Below, piece after piece: positions 7,468 through 19,900 of a stretch of 39,989 nt of DNA. The DNA comes from Vibrionales bacterium SWAT-3 (GTDB lineage Bacteria; Pseudomonadota; Gammaproteobacteria; Enterobacterales; Vibrionaceae). The position numbers and the translations under genes were made by a program. Under the pieces are notes generated by a model. The model did not search any database. It was not told the origin of the DNA and saw only the letters and a program-made list of their open reading frames with translations. The DNA lies in the NCBI GenBank assembly GCA_000169995.1, contig AAZW01000047.1, positions 1 to 39,989 of the forward strand, given 5' to 3'. The stretch's first letter is position 1, and every line of letters begins with the position of its first letter.

Positions 7468-9390
7468 GTGAGGTCTCTAGAATTGGAAAATTCGGTTAAT
7501 TTGGAACGCATCCGTGCTGAGTATAATGTAAAGCACTGGAGCCAAGGTTTTTATGGCATTGATGACAACGGCGAAGTGTATGTATCACCGAGCGAAATGG
7601 ATCATCAAGTCCCTCTAAGTAAGATCGTAAAACAGTTAGAGCAAAGAAATATTGGTTTACCTGCTCTTGTGCGTTTTCCTCAAATAGTGCATCAGCGTGT
7701 GCACAATATCTGTAACGCATTTAACCAAGCGATTGAAGAATATCAGTACGACAACCGCTACCTACTGGTTTATCCGATTAAAGTTAACCAGCAAAAAGAA
7801 GTGGTTGATGAGATCTTAGCGAGCCAAGCTCAATTAGAGCAAAAGCAGCTAGGTCTAGAGGCGGGCAGCAAACCTGAACTATTAGCGGTATTGGCGCTGG
7901 CTCAAAAAGCGAGCTCTGTGATCGTGTGTAACGGTTACAAAGACAGAGAATACATCCGCCTTGCACTGATTGGCGAGAAACTAGGGCACAAGGTTTTTAT
8001 CGTTCTAGAGAAACTGTCTGAGCTTGATCTTGTTCTTTCTGAAGCGAAAGCTCTGGGTGTGAAACCTCGTTTGGGTTTACGTATCCGTCTTGCTTCTCAA
8101 GGCGCGGGTAAATGGCAAGCAAGTGGTGGTGAGAAGTCGAAGTTTGGCTTGTCTGCATCACAAGTGCTTACTGTTATCGAGCGCTTGAAAGCAGAAGACC
8201 AGCTGGATGTTCTAGAGCTCGTGCACTTCCACCTTGGTTCGCAAATGGCGAACATTCGTGATGTGCGCAATGGTGTGAGTGAAGCGGCTCGATTCTACTG
8301 TGAACTGCGTGATATTGGCGCTCAACTGAAGTTCTTAGATGTTGGTGGTGGTTTAGCTGTCGATTACGACGGCACACGTAGCCAATCTTCAAACTCAATG
8401 AACTACGGCCTGCTTGAGTACGCTCGTAACATCGTGATGACGGTAGGAGACATTTGTAAGCTCTACAATCAGCCACAACCTGTGATCATTTCGGAGTCTG
8501 GTCGTTCACTGACAGCGCACCATGCTGTGTTGATCACCAACGTTATTGGTACTGAAAGCTACTCGCCGGAAGACATGGCAGCGCCTGAGGCAGACGCACC
8601 ACTGTTGCTTAACAACATGTGGAAGAACTTCTTAGAGCTCGATGCTGGTAACGATGACCGTGCGTTGATTGAGATCTACAACGACACGCAGAGTGATATT
8701 GCAGAAGCGCACAACCAATTTGCGACCGGTATGCTGAACCTTCAGCACCGTGCTTGGGCTGAGCAGATGTCTTTGCGCATCAACTACGAGCTTAGTACTC
8801 GCATGAGCACTAAGAACCGTTGCCACCGTCCAATTTTGGATGAGTTGAGCGAGCGTTTAGCAGATAAGTTCTTCGTGAACTTCTCACTATTCCAGTCATT
8901 GCCAGACGCTTGGGGTATTGATCAGGTGTTCCCTGTATTGCCATTGAGCGGTTTAGACAATGCGGATGAGCGTCGTGCTGTGGTGTTGGACATCACTTGT
9001 GACTCTGACGGTACGATTGACCAGTATGTTGACGGTCAAGGCATTGAAACAACATTGCCAGTGCCAGCGTGGAACCCAGATGAACCATACCTAATAGGCT
9101 TCTTCCTAGTAGGAGCGTACCAAGAGATCTTGGGCGATATGCATAACCTATTTGGTGATACGCACAGTGTTGTGGTGAATGTTGATGAGAGCGGAGAAGC
9201 TAACATTGACTACATCAACGAAGGCGACACAGTAGAAGACATGATGCGTTACGTTCACATTGATATGGACCTAATTCGTCAGAATTACAAAGAATTGGTA
9301 ACGGCGAAAGTACCAGCGCAAGAGCAGCAAAGCGTACTTGAAGAGTTAGAGCAAGGCTTGATGGGTTACACCTATCTTGAGGATTTTTAA
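7468..9390 (+). CDS. speA: Biosynthetic arginine decarboxylase
   Basis: SpeA is a PLP-dependent fold-III decarboxylase that turns L-arginine into agmatine, the first step of putrescine synthesis through agmatine. Length from the GTG at 7468 is 640 residues. PLP-binding K105 lies in VYPIKVNQ; the LVHFHLGSQ strand (about 251-259), the glycine-rich DVGGGLAVDY loop (about 291-300) and catalytic C511 in ITCDSDG are all present. The C-terminus GYTYLEDF matches the E. coli protein. The start is uncertain. GTG at 7468 gives the usual Vibrio length but has no good ribosome site, while TTG at 7483 has TGAGG nine bases upstream and would give 635 residues. The open frame also extends upstream to 7411, through the hairpins, which is unlikely to be translated. 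The stop overlaps the speB ATG by one base (TAATG). Confidence 0.95.
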   Translation: MRSLELENSVNLERIRAEYNVKHWSQGFYGIDDNGEVYVSPSEMDHQVPLSKIVKQLEQRNIGLPALVRFPQIVHQRVHNICNAFNQAIEEYQYDNRYLLVYPIKVNQQKEVVDEILASQAQLEQKQLGLEAGSKPELLAVLALAQKASSVIVCNGYKDREYIRLALIGEKLGHKVFIVLEKLSELDLVLSEAKALGVKPRLGLRIRLASQGAGKWQASGGEKSKFGLSASQVLTVIERLKAEDQLDVLELVHFHLGSQMANIRDVRNGVSEAARFYCELRDIGAQLKFLDVGGGLAVDYDGTRSQSSNSMNYGLLEYARNIVMTVGDICKLYNQPQPVIISESGRSLTAHHAVLITNVIGTESYSPEDMAAPEADAPLLLNNMWKNFLELDAGNDDRALIEIYNDTQSDIAEAHNQFATGMLNLQHRAWAEQMSLRINYELSTRMSTKNRCHRPILDELSERLADKFFVNFSLFQSLPDAWGIDQVFPVLPLSGLDNADERRAVVLDITCDSDGTIDQYVDGQGIETTLPVPAWNPDEPYLIGFFLVGAYQEILGDMHNLFGDTHSVVVNVDESGEANIDYINEGDTVEDMMRYVHIDMDLIRQNYKELVTAKVPAQEQQSVLEELEQGLMGYTYLEDF

Positions 9391-10319
9391 TGAACGATCT
9401 ATTTACGAAACCAGATTACTCGCTGTACTCCAATGCGATGACATTTATGCGTCGTCCTTTGGTGCAAAACCCAATCGACAACGATGCTGATGTGGTTGTA
9501 TTAGGTGCGCCGCTAGATATGGCGACATCTGGTCGTCCGGGCGCTCGCATGGGCCCTGATGCGATTCGTCGTGCATCGGTAAACTTGGCGTGGGAAGGTA
9601 AGAAATTCCCGTGGGACTTCAATGTATTTGAACATACCTCAGTGATTGATGCTGGCGACCTTGTGTTTGATTGCGGTGATGCAGAAGACCTAACTCAGCG
9701 TTTGGAAGCAGCAGCTGACGCGATTCTAAATAGTGGTAAAACTCTGTTAGGTTTAGGTGGCGATCACTTCATTACACTGCCTTTACTACGAGCGTATGGT
9801 AAGAAGTACGGTGAGATGGCGTTGATTCACTTCGACGCACATACTGACACCTACAACCAAGGCAGCCGTTACGACCACGGCACCATGTTCTATCATGCAC
9901 CAAACGAAGGTCTTATCTCGCCAGAACATTCGGTGCAGATCGGCATTCGTACTGAGTATAAGCAAGAAGGTCACGGCTTTAACGTTATTAATGCGATGCA
10001 AGCCAATGACATGAGTGTGGACGAGATCATCGCTCAAGTGAAAGATATTGTTGGTGATAAGCCAGTGTATCTGACGTTTGATATCGACTGTCTTGATCCT
10101 GCTTTTGCGCCAGGTACTGGCACGCCAGTGTGTGGTGGTTTGAACTCAGATAAAGTTCTGAAAATCATCCGCGGTTTGCAGGGCATCAACATGGTTGGTA
10201 TGGACGTTGTAGAGGTTTCTCCAGCGTATGATCAAAGTGACATTACAGCGTTAGCTGGTGCGACGATTGCGCTTGAGCTGCTTTATGTTTGGACTGCAAA
10301 TCGCATCGCTAAATCATAA
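9390..10319 (+). CDS. speB: Agmatinase (agmatine ureohydrolase)
   Basis: SpeB hydrolyses agmatine to putrescine and urea with two Mn2+ ions in the cytoplasm. The 309-residue protein has every metal ligand of the ureohydrolase family: H126 in GGDHF, D149, H151 and D153 in DAHTD, and D231 and D233 in DIDCLD. The ATG overlaps the speA stop by one base, so translation is coupled and the two enzymes are made together. A strong intrinsic terminator follows. Putrescine is the precursor of spermidine and norspermidine, which influence biofilm formation in vibrios. The neighbouring giant adhesin gene makes that link tempting, but the terminator separates their transcripts. Confidence 0.96.
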   Translation: MNDLFTKPDYSLYSNAMTFMRRPLVQNPIDNDADVVVLGAPLDMATSGRPGARMGPDAIRRASVNLAWEGKKFPWDFNVFEHTSVIDAGDLVFDCGDAEDLTQRLEAAADAILNSGKTLLGLGGDHFITLPLLRAYGKKYGEMALIHFDAHTDTYNQGSRYDHGTMFYHAPNEGLISPEHSVQIGIRTEYKQEGHGFNVINAMQANDMSVDEIIAQVKDIVGDKPVYLTFDIDCLDPAFAPGTGTPVCGGLNSDKVLKIIRGLQGINMVGMDVVEVSPAYDQSDITALAGATIALELLYVWTANRIAKS

Positions 10320-10358
10320 TATTTCATCGGTAACAGAATAACGCTATATACTGGTTCT

Positions 10359-10397
10359 AAAGCCCACTAAGGTTCAACTTAGTGGGCTTTTTTGTTT
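10359..10397 (+). terminator. Intrinsic terminator of speAB
   Basis: A perfect 13-bp stem, AAAGCCCACTAAG (10359-10371) with CTTAGTGGGCTTT (10378-10390), has a 6-nt loop and is followed by TTTGTTTT. Confidence 0.92.
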
Positions 10398-10976
10398 TAT
10401 AACCATCCAACTGACTGAGCCATCACAAAGCCCCATAAAGCTTATGGGAAAAGTTGGTTAATCTGCTGCCAAATATCTCTTATGCAACTTATTTTATTGG
10501 TCTTTTGTGGTTTCTATAAATCAATAGCCTGCTTACTGTCTCAAAGATGGGAATTGTTGCTGTTTACTTGTTGATACATAGCTCACTTCAATTAATGCCT
10601 TATTTTCGCTAATGATTTGTTAACTTTATTGCGGTATAAATTTATGAAATTTAGAGGTGCGTATTGTTGTGAGTTTATTTGCATATAAATCAGCACCCTA
10701 CTAACTTTTAACTAGTGTTCAGGAAACCCTTAGAAAATAGACTTCTTTGTAAGAAGGCGTCTACTAGCACAGACATGGCATTTTTTATGGGGAAGACTAG
10801 GCTTAAAGGTAAGTAAACTATAAAAAAACAGGTGAAATTTATTCTCTTTTCTGCCACCTCTACTAATCATCTGAAGGTGATACGGATAGTCAGAGATAAG
10901 TTAATCAAACCTGAGATTGCTATTACAAATAATGTTCACCGCTCTTTAAGAAGCGATTTGTGACATCGGGGGATAT
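10398..10976 (+). promoter_or_regulatory. Upstream region of the giant adhesin gene
   Basis: This is about 580 bp of AT-rich DNA without a gene. One clear hairpin is visible: TAGACTTCTT (10738-10747) pairs with AAGAA (10751-10755) and GTCTA (10759-10763), with a GGC bulge on the 3' side. The adhesin ATG is preceded by GGGGGA at proper spacing. No c-di-GMP riboswitch consensus and no clear sigma-54 element was found. A long untranslated leader or several regulator sites would explain the length. Confidence 0.4.
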
Positions 10977-13900
10977 ATGGATATCGAAGTTTCGCGTCAG
11001 ACTGTAGTTGTTGAAGCTACCAGTGGAGATGTGGTTGTAGTTAAGCCTGACGGCAGTGCCAGAAAAGTTTCGGTTGGCGATATCATTCGTGAAAACGAGA
11101 TTGTTATTACTGCACATGATGCAGAACTTTTCTTAGGCGTACCTAATGGCGTTGTTGAGGTTGGTGAGAATTGTGTCGGTTGTGTCGACCCCGAGTTGGC
11201 ATGGGCAGATGCGCCAATCGCCGGAGAAGTGAATATTGACTTGGCACAAGCTGACGATGAATCATTTAACGATGACGACCTTGCGGCGATTCAAGATGCC
11301 ATTTTAGCTGGTGCCGATCCAACTCAAATCCTAGAAGCAACGGCTGCTGGTGGCGGCCAGGGCTCTGCAAACGCAGGCTTTGTTACTATCGATTACACCT
11401 ACATAGAAACTCATCCTTCGACCTTCTTTGAAACTTCTGGTCTAGAAGATCAATCTGTTGATGAAGACAGAGAAGAGTTCAGATCGATCACGCTCTCATC
11501 GGGTGGCCAATCCATCGCTGAAGCACTGACAGAAGGTTCCATTTCCGGCAATACTTACCCTCAATCGGTGACGGTTACTGATACCGTTGTTGCGGGTAGT
11601 TTAGCGCTTGACCCAGATTCGTTTACTCCAGAAACTCTCTCTCTCGCCTCGCTCCTTAGTGAACTTAATAGCGACATTACCTCTAGTGGCCAACCGGTTA
11701 CTTTTACGTATGATTCAGCCTCTAATTCGATTATTGGTGTTCAAGGTACAGATGAAGTGCTGCGCATCGATATTGATGCCGTAAGTGTTGGAAATGACAT
11801 TGAATTATCGCTGACCACAACTGTTTCCCAATCGATAGATCATGTTCCGTCGATTGGTGGCGGACAGGTTTCCTTTACGGGTGACCAAATCAACATCGCT
11901 TTTGACATACAAGGCCAAGACACCGCAGGTAATCAGCTCGTCACACCAATTAATGCGCAAGTAACCGTCCTTGATGTGGTAGATCCGTCTGCCGAAAGCG
12001 TGTCTATCGATAACGTTGAAACAAGTAGTGCTGCAATTGAAGGCACCTTTTCAAATATTGGTAGTGATAATCTACAGTCAGCTGTTTTTGACTCAAGCGC
12101 ACTTGCTCAATTTGATGGTGTGCTCAGTGATAATCAGGCGACCGTTGCATCCTTGTCTGCTGATGGAAGTACCATCACACTGTCAATCCAAGGTAGCAGC
12201 GATGTTATTTTAACCGTTAGCTTAGATACTGACGGTACCTATCGATTTGAGCAATTGAGACCAATAGAGCAAGTCGGCACTGACTCGCTTTCTTTCTCTT
12301 TGCCAATCACGGTTACCGATTTTGACCAAGATATCGTAACTAATACCATCAACCTCACTATTTCTGATGGCGATAAACCAGTCATTACCAATGTCGACAG
12401 TATTGATGTTGACGAAGCTGGCATTGGTGGCGGTTCTCAAGAGGGGACGGCAACGGTATCAGGAAGTGGTAGTGTCACCTCAGAGATTTTTGATAGTGAC
12501 ATTATCGATCATCATGAACTTGAACCTGCAGAGTTTAATACCGCTGGCACACTGATATCTAACGGTGAGGTTGTGTTACTCGAGCTGGTTGATGAAACTA
12601 ACGGAGTAAGAACTTACGAAGGGTATGTTGAGGTCAATGGTTCTCGAATTACGGTTTTTGATGTTAAAGTTGATAGTCCGTCATTAGGGAGCTATGAATT
12701 CAACCTCTATGAAGAACTGTCGCATCAAGGCGCTGAAGATGCACAGTTAACCTTTGCACTGCCTATTTATGCGGTGGACGCGGATGGCGATAGGTCTGCA
12801 TTATCTAGTGGTTCAAGTACACCAGAAGCCGCCCAGATTCTTATCAACGTTAAAGATGATGTCGTTGATATTGTTGATAAAACAGAGTTCGTCACTGAGC
12901 CGACTTTAGCTGGCGATACCGTTGTCTCGTATAACCTGTTTAATTTCGAAGGTGCGGATGGTTCGACAATTCAATCATTCAACTACGATGGCGTTGATTA
13001 TTCATTAGATCAAAGCTTACTGCCTGATGCGCCTCAAACCTTTAGTTTTACAGAGGGTGTGGTCACTATCTCGCTAAACGGTGATTTCAGTTTTGAAGTT
13101 GCTCGTGATATCGATCATTCAAGTAGCGAAACTATCATCAAACAGTTTTCATTCTTAGCAGAAGACGGTGATGGGGACACTGATACATCAACGCTTGAGT
13201 TAAGTATTACCGATGGTCAAAACCCGGCAATCAATCTGATTCCACCTGTTACTTTATCTGAAACCAATCTAGCTGATGGCTCTGCACCAAGTGGAAGTGC
13301 AGTAAGTGCAACCAACACTATCACCTTTACTTCTGGCAGTGATGACGTGGCGAATTTCCGCATTGAGCCTACAGAGTTCAATGTCGGCGGCGCACTAAAA
13401 TCGAATGGCTTTGTGGTTGAGATAAAAGAAGACTCGGCGAATCCAGGTACTTACATTGGTTTCATTACTGATGGTTCAAACACTGAAATCCCAGTGTTTA
13501 CGATTAGCTTCTCGTCCACCACGCTTGGCGAATACACCTTTACTCTATTGGAAGCGTTGGACCATGCCGATGGCCTAGCGAACAATGATCTGAGCTTTGA
13601 TCTTCCGGTGTATGCGGTAGACAGTGATGGCGATGATTCTGTTGTGTCCCAACTGAATGTAACCATCGGTGATGATGTTCAAATCATGCAAGATGGCACA
13701 TTAGATATTGTTGAGCCTAATCTAGCTGATGGCACGGTGACCACTAACACCATTGATGTGATGCCAAACCAAAGTGCTGATGGTGCGACGATTACTCAGT
13801 TCACCTATGACGGTCAACTTCGAACGCTTGACCAAAATGACACGGGTGAGCAGCAATTCAGCTTCACAGAGGGTGAGTTATTTATCACGCTGCAAGGTGA

Positions 13901-16900
13901 GGTGCGATTTGAACCAAACCGTAACCTAGACCACTCCTTGAGTGAAGACATCGTGAAGTTGATAGAGGTTACCTCAAGTGATTTCGATAAAGACCCAGTA
14001 ACATCAACGGTTACTCTGACCATTACCGATGGCGATAACCCAACTATCGATGCGGTACCGAGCGTCTCACTCAAAGAAGCGGATCTCGCTGATGGTTCAT
14101 CACCAAGTGGCAGTGCGGTTAGCCAAACAGAAACCATCACTTTTACCAACCAAAGTGATGATGTTGCAAAGTTTCGTTTGGAGCCGAGTGAGTTTAATAC
14201 TGGCGGTACTCTGAAGTCTGATGGTTTAGTGATTGAGATTCGAGAAGAGCCTGCGGGTTCGGGTAACTACATCGGCTTCACAACAGACACTTCAAATGTC
14301 GAGACCACAGTCTTCACACTTGCATTTAGCAGCACGACTTTAGGTGAGTACACCTTCACGCTTATAGAAGCGATTGATCACACACCAATTCAAGGTAATA
14401 ACGACCTAACGTTTAACTTGCCAGTGTACGCGGTTGATAGCGATGGCGATGATTCTCTAATGTCGCCACTTGCTGTGACGATCACCGATGATATCCAAGT
14501 CATGGTCGATGGCGCGTTTACGATTGAAGAGCCGACTGTCGCTGATTTAGCGGCGGGTACGCCGACAACTACGACTGTGAATGTTCTTGATGAAGAAGGG
14601 GCTGATGGCACGACTATCACCCAAATCAATTACGACAACGGCACTGTGTTTACGCTTGACCAGAGCAATGCTGGGGAGCAGAAGTTTGTGGTTGCTGAAG
14701 GTTCGCTTTATGTCACGCTGCAAGGTGATGTGCGCTTTGAACCAAACCGTAATCTCGACCATACAAGTGGAGACATCGTTAAGTCGATAGTCGTGACTTC
14801 AAGTGACTCAGATAGTGATGTTGTTACTTCTACAGTCACGTTGACTATTACTGATGGTGATATTCCAACGATTGATAATGTACCGAGCGTTACTTTATCT
14901 GAAACTAATTTGAGTGATGGATCTACACCAAGTGGTGCCGCGGTAAGTCAAACAGAAACAATTACCTTCACTAATCAAAGTGATGACGTGGCGAGTTTCC
15001 GTATTGAACCGACAGAATTCAATGTTGGTGGGGCGCTCAAATCAAATGGGCTGGTGGTTGAGCTAAAAGCAGACCCAAGCACACCAGATGGTTACATCGG
15101 TTTTGTGACTGATGGTTCGAACGTCGAAACCAACGTGTTCACGATCAGTTTCTCTAGTACTACCCTCGGCCAATACACTTTCACGTTATTGGAAGCGTTA
15201 GATCATGTGGATGGTTTAGCAAACAACGATCTTAGCTTTGACCTTCCTGTTTATGCGGTAGACACCGACGGCGACGATTCATTGGTGTCACAGTTGAATG
15301 TGACCATCGGTGATGACGTTCAAATCATGAAAGATGGAGCTCTAAATATTGTCGAGCCAACAGTGGCTGATTTGGCTGCGGGTACACCCACGACAACTAC
15401 CGTTAATGTGTTTGACAAAGAAGGGGCAGACGGCGCGACCATCACACAATTTACTTATGATGGCGGGACTGTATTAACGCTTGACCAGAATAATACTGGT
15501 GAGGAGAAGTTCGTTGTTGCTGAAGGTTCACTGTATATCACTATCCAAGGTGACGTTCGCTTCGAGCCGAACCGTAATCTCGATCATACTGGTGGAGACA
15601 TCGTTAAACAGATCGAGGTCACCTCAAGCGATTTCGATAAGGACACAGTGACCTCGACAGTCACCCTGACGATTACTGACGGTGATATCCCGACCATTGA
15701 TGCGGTGCCAAGTGTTACTCTGTCTGAAACCAACCTTGCTGATGGCTCAGCGCCAAGTAGCGGTGCTGTAAGTCAAACTGATACGATCACTTTTACTAAT
15801 CAAAGTGATGATGTGACCGGTTTCCGTATTGAACCTACCGAGTTCAATGTCGGCGGCGCACTGAAATCGAATGGTTTTGCAGTCGAGATAAAAGAAGATT
15901 CAGCGAATCCGGGAACTTATGTCGGCTTCATTACTGATGGCTCAAATACTGAAATCCCAGTATTCACGGTTAGCTTCTCGACCACGAACCTTGGTGAATA
16001 CACCTTTACTTTATTGGAAGCGTTAGACCATGCAGCTGGCCTAGCGAACAATGATCTGAGCTTTGATCTTCCGGTCTATGCGGTAGATAGCGATGGCGAT
16101 GATTCTTTGGTGTCTCAACTGAATGTAACCATCGGCGATGATGTTCAAATCATGCAAGATGGCACGCTAGATATCGTTGAGCCAAACCTGGCTGATGGTA
16201 CGGTGACAACTAGCACCATTGATGTAATGCCAAACCAAAGTGCTGATGGTGCAACCATCACTGAGTTCTCTTTTGGTGGCATTGTTCAAACTCTGGATCA
16301 GAGTATCGCAGGCGAGCAGAAATTCAGTTTCACAGAAGGTGAGTTGTACATCACCCTTCAAGGTGAGATGCGCTTTGAACCCAATCGTAACTTAGACCAT
16401 TCCGCGAGCGAGGACATTGTTAAGTCGATAGTCGTGACATCCAATGACTTTGATAACGATCCGGTGACCGCGACTGTTACGTTGACCATAACCGATGGCG
16501 ATAACCCGACTATCGATGCGGTGCCGAGTGTCGCTCTTGAAGAAGCGGATCTGGCTGATGGCTCATCACCAAGCGGCAGTGTGGTTAGTCAGACAGAAAC
16601 TATCACCTTTACCAACCAAAGTGATGATGTTGTAAAATTCCGCTTAGAGCCGAGTGAGTTTAATACTGGCGGTACGCTGAAATCTTATGGCTTGGTTATT
16701 GAGATTCGAGAAGAGCCAGCGGGTTCGGGTAACTACATCGGCTTCACTACGGATGTTTCAAATGTAGAAACCACGGTCTTCACACTTGCATTTAGCAGCA
16801 CGACGTTAGGTGAATACACTTTCACGCTTTTAGAAGCGATTGATCATACACCGATCCAAGGTAATAACGACCTAACGTTCAACTTGCCTGTATACGCGGT

Positions 16901-19900
16901 CGATAGTGATGGTGATGACTCTCTGATGTCGCCTCTGGCTGTAACGATTACCGATGATATTCAAGTCATGGTGGATGGTGCTCTCAGCATTGAAGAGCCG
17001 ACAGTGGCTGACTTAGTCGCGGGTACGCCGACAACAACGACCGTCAATGTTCTTGATCAAGAAGGGGCTGATGGCACAACTATTACCCAAATCAATTACG
17101 ATGGCACAGTGTTTACACTTGACCAGAGTAATGCGGGTGAGCAAAAGTTTGTGGTTGCTGAAGGCTCGCTCTATATCACGCTGCAAGGCGATGTACGCTT
17201 TGAACCAAACCGCGATCTTAATCATTCGGGCGGGGATATCGTTAAGTCGATAGTCGTCAGTTCAAGTGACTCTGATAGTGATGTGGTGACTTCGACAGTC
17301 ACGCTAACCATTACGGATGGCGATCTACCAACTATCAATGTCATTCCTGACGTGAGTCTTTCTGAAGTCGATCTGGCTGATGGTTCTGCGCCAACGGGCA
17401 ATCCAGTATCGATGACTCAAGTGATTACCTATACCGAAGGCAGTGACGATGTTAGTCATTTCAGAATTGATCCTGCTCAGTTCAATACTTCAGGGGCTTT
17501 GAAATCGAATGGCTTAGAGGTTGAGATTAAAGAGCAGCCAGCGAACTCTGGAAACTACATTGGCTTTGTAAAAGACGGTGCTAACGTAGAAACCAACGTC
17601 TTCACAATCAGTTTCTCAACCACCAATTTAGGGCAATACACGTTTACGCTGCTTGAAGCGTTAGACCATGTGGATGGCTTGCAGAACAACATCTTAAACT
17701 TCGATGTACCTGTGATAGCTGTGGATACCGATGGTGATGAGTCTGCGATGTCACCAATGACAGTGACCATTACCGATGATGTACAAGGTGTACAAGGCGG
17801 GTCATTGAATATTGTTGAGCCTTCACTGGCTGATCTCGTGGCAGGTACTCCAACTACGCCAACCATTGATGTTATGCCGACTCAAAGTGCTGATGGCGCA
17901 AAGGTCACCCAATTTATTTACGATGGTGGTACTGCTGTCACCTTGGATCCGAATGTATCGACAGAGCAGGTGTTTACCGTAACCGATGGTTTACTGTACA
18001 TCACGATTGAAGGCGAAGTTCGTTTTGAGCCAAATCGAAACTTGGATCATTCAGCGGGTGATATTGTTAGAACGATTGTGGTAACGACCAGCGACTTTGA
18101 TAACGATACTGATACCGCGGATGTCACATTAACGATCCAAGATGGAATTGATCCGGTCATCGATGTTGTTCCTAGCGTGAACTTATCGGAAGTGAACCTA
18201 GCAGATGGCTCAACGCCGAGTGGTTCTGCGGTGAGTTCAACACAAACCATTACCTACACCGTGGGGAGTGATGACTTAAGCCACTTTAGAATCGCGACCA
18301 ACGAATTCAACCCAGGTGATGTGCTGAAATCAAACGGTCTTGTTGTTCAGCTAAAAGAAGATCCTGCTTCACCTGGCGACTACATCGGGTTTACTGATGA
18401 CGGGGCAGGTAACGTAACTAATGTATTCACCATTGATTTTGATAGTGTCAATAAAGGTCAGTTCACCTTCACGCTGATTGAGGCACTCGATCACCTTGAT
18501 GGCGCGCTTAATAACAATCTTAACTTCAACTTACCTGTTTATGCCGTTGATACTGATGGTGATGACTCTGCTAAGCGTGATGTTGTTGTCACCATTCAAG
18601 ATGACCTACAACAGATGCAAGATGGCACGTTAACCATCACAGAGCCAAATACTGGCACACCAACTACCTCGACCGTTGATGTATTGCCTACGCCAAGTGC
18701 CGATGGGGCAACCATTACACAGTTCACCTATGACGGTGGAGCTGCGATTGCCTTAAATCAAAACATCAGCGGTGAGCAGGAATTTGTTTTCACTGAAGGC
18801 TCGCTGTTTGTCACTTTGGATGGTGATGTAAGGTTTGAACCAAATCGTAATCTTGACCACTCAGCAGGCGATATTGTTAAGCTGATTGAGTTTACTTCAT
18901 CTGATTTTGATAAGGATATTTCCTCTTCAACAGTCACACTCACTATCGTTGATGGTGATGGACCGACGTTGAATGTCGTTCCGAGTGTTAGCTTGTCTGA
19001 AAGCTTACTGGCCGATGGTTCAACGCCGAGTGGCAGCCCAGTCAGTGTGACCCAAACCATTACGTCACTCGCAAGCAGTGATGACATCGAGAAGATTGTC
19101 GTCGAAGTAGGGCTGTTCAATACCAGTGGTGTATTGAAGTCTGATGGCCTTGAGTTGAGCTTGCGTGAAGAGCCGGCGGGTTCCGGTGACTACATAGCAT
19201 TCACAACGGATGGCTCCGGTGTTGAGAAAGTTATCTTCACCCTAGAATTTGATAACACTAACCCGAGTGAATACACGTTTACTTTGTTAGAGCGTTTGGA
19301 CCATGTCGACGGATTAGGAAACAACGACCTCAGCTTTGACTTGTCGGTATATGCGCAAGATACCGATGGCGATATTTCACCGTCTAAACCGCTTTCTGTG
19401 ACCATCAGTGATGACGTTCAATTGATGCAATCTGGTGCTCTTAGCATCACTGAGCCAAGCACGGGCACGCCTACCACAACGACATTTGATGTGATGCCTG
19501 CACAAAGTGCTGATGGCGCCACCATAACCAAATTTACTTATGGTAGTCAGCCTGAAGAATCTCTGGTGCAAACCAATACTGGTGAGCAAGAGTTCGTATT
19601 TACAGAAGGTTCGTTATTTATCACGCTTGAAGGCGATGTGCGCTTTGAGCCTAATCGAAATCTGAATCATTCTGGTGGTGATATCGTTAAGACGATTACC
19701 GTGACATCAGAAGATAAAGACGGTGATATTGTCACTTCGACCGTGACACTGACCATTTCAGATGGTGCCCCACCAGTAATTGATACGGTACCAACGGTTG
19801 CATTGGAAGAAGCGAATCTTGTGGATGGCTCATCTCCGAGCTTACCTGTGAGCCAAACTGAAACCATTACTTTCACAGCGGGAAGTGATGATGTGAGTTA

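Noticed and set aside
8174..8476. 100-codon minus-strand frame inside speA
   Set aside because: It lies wholly opposite a well-conserved enzyme gene and has no recognisable domain.
10700..10976. c-di-GMP riboswitch or sigma-54 promoter before the adhesin
   Set aside because: The conserved GGGCAAACC and GCAAAG elements are absent. TGGCA at about 10777 lacks the TTGC partner at the required distance.
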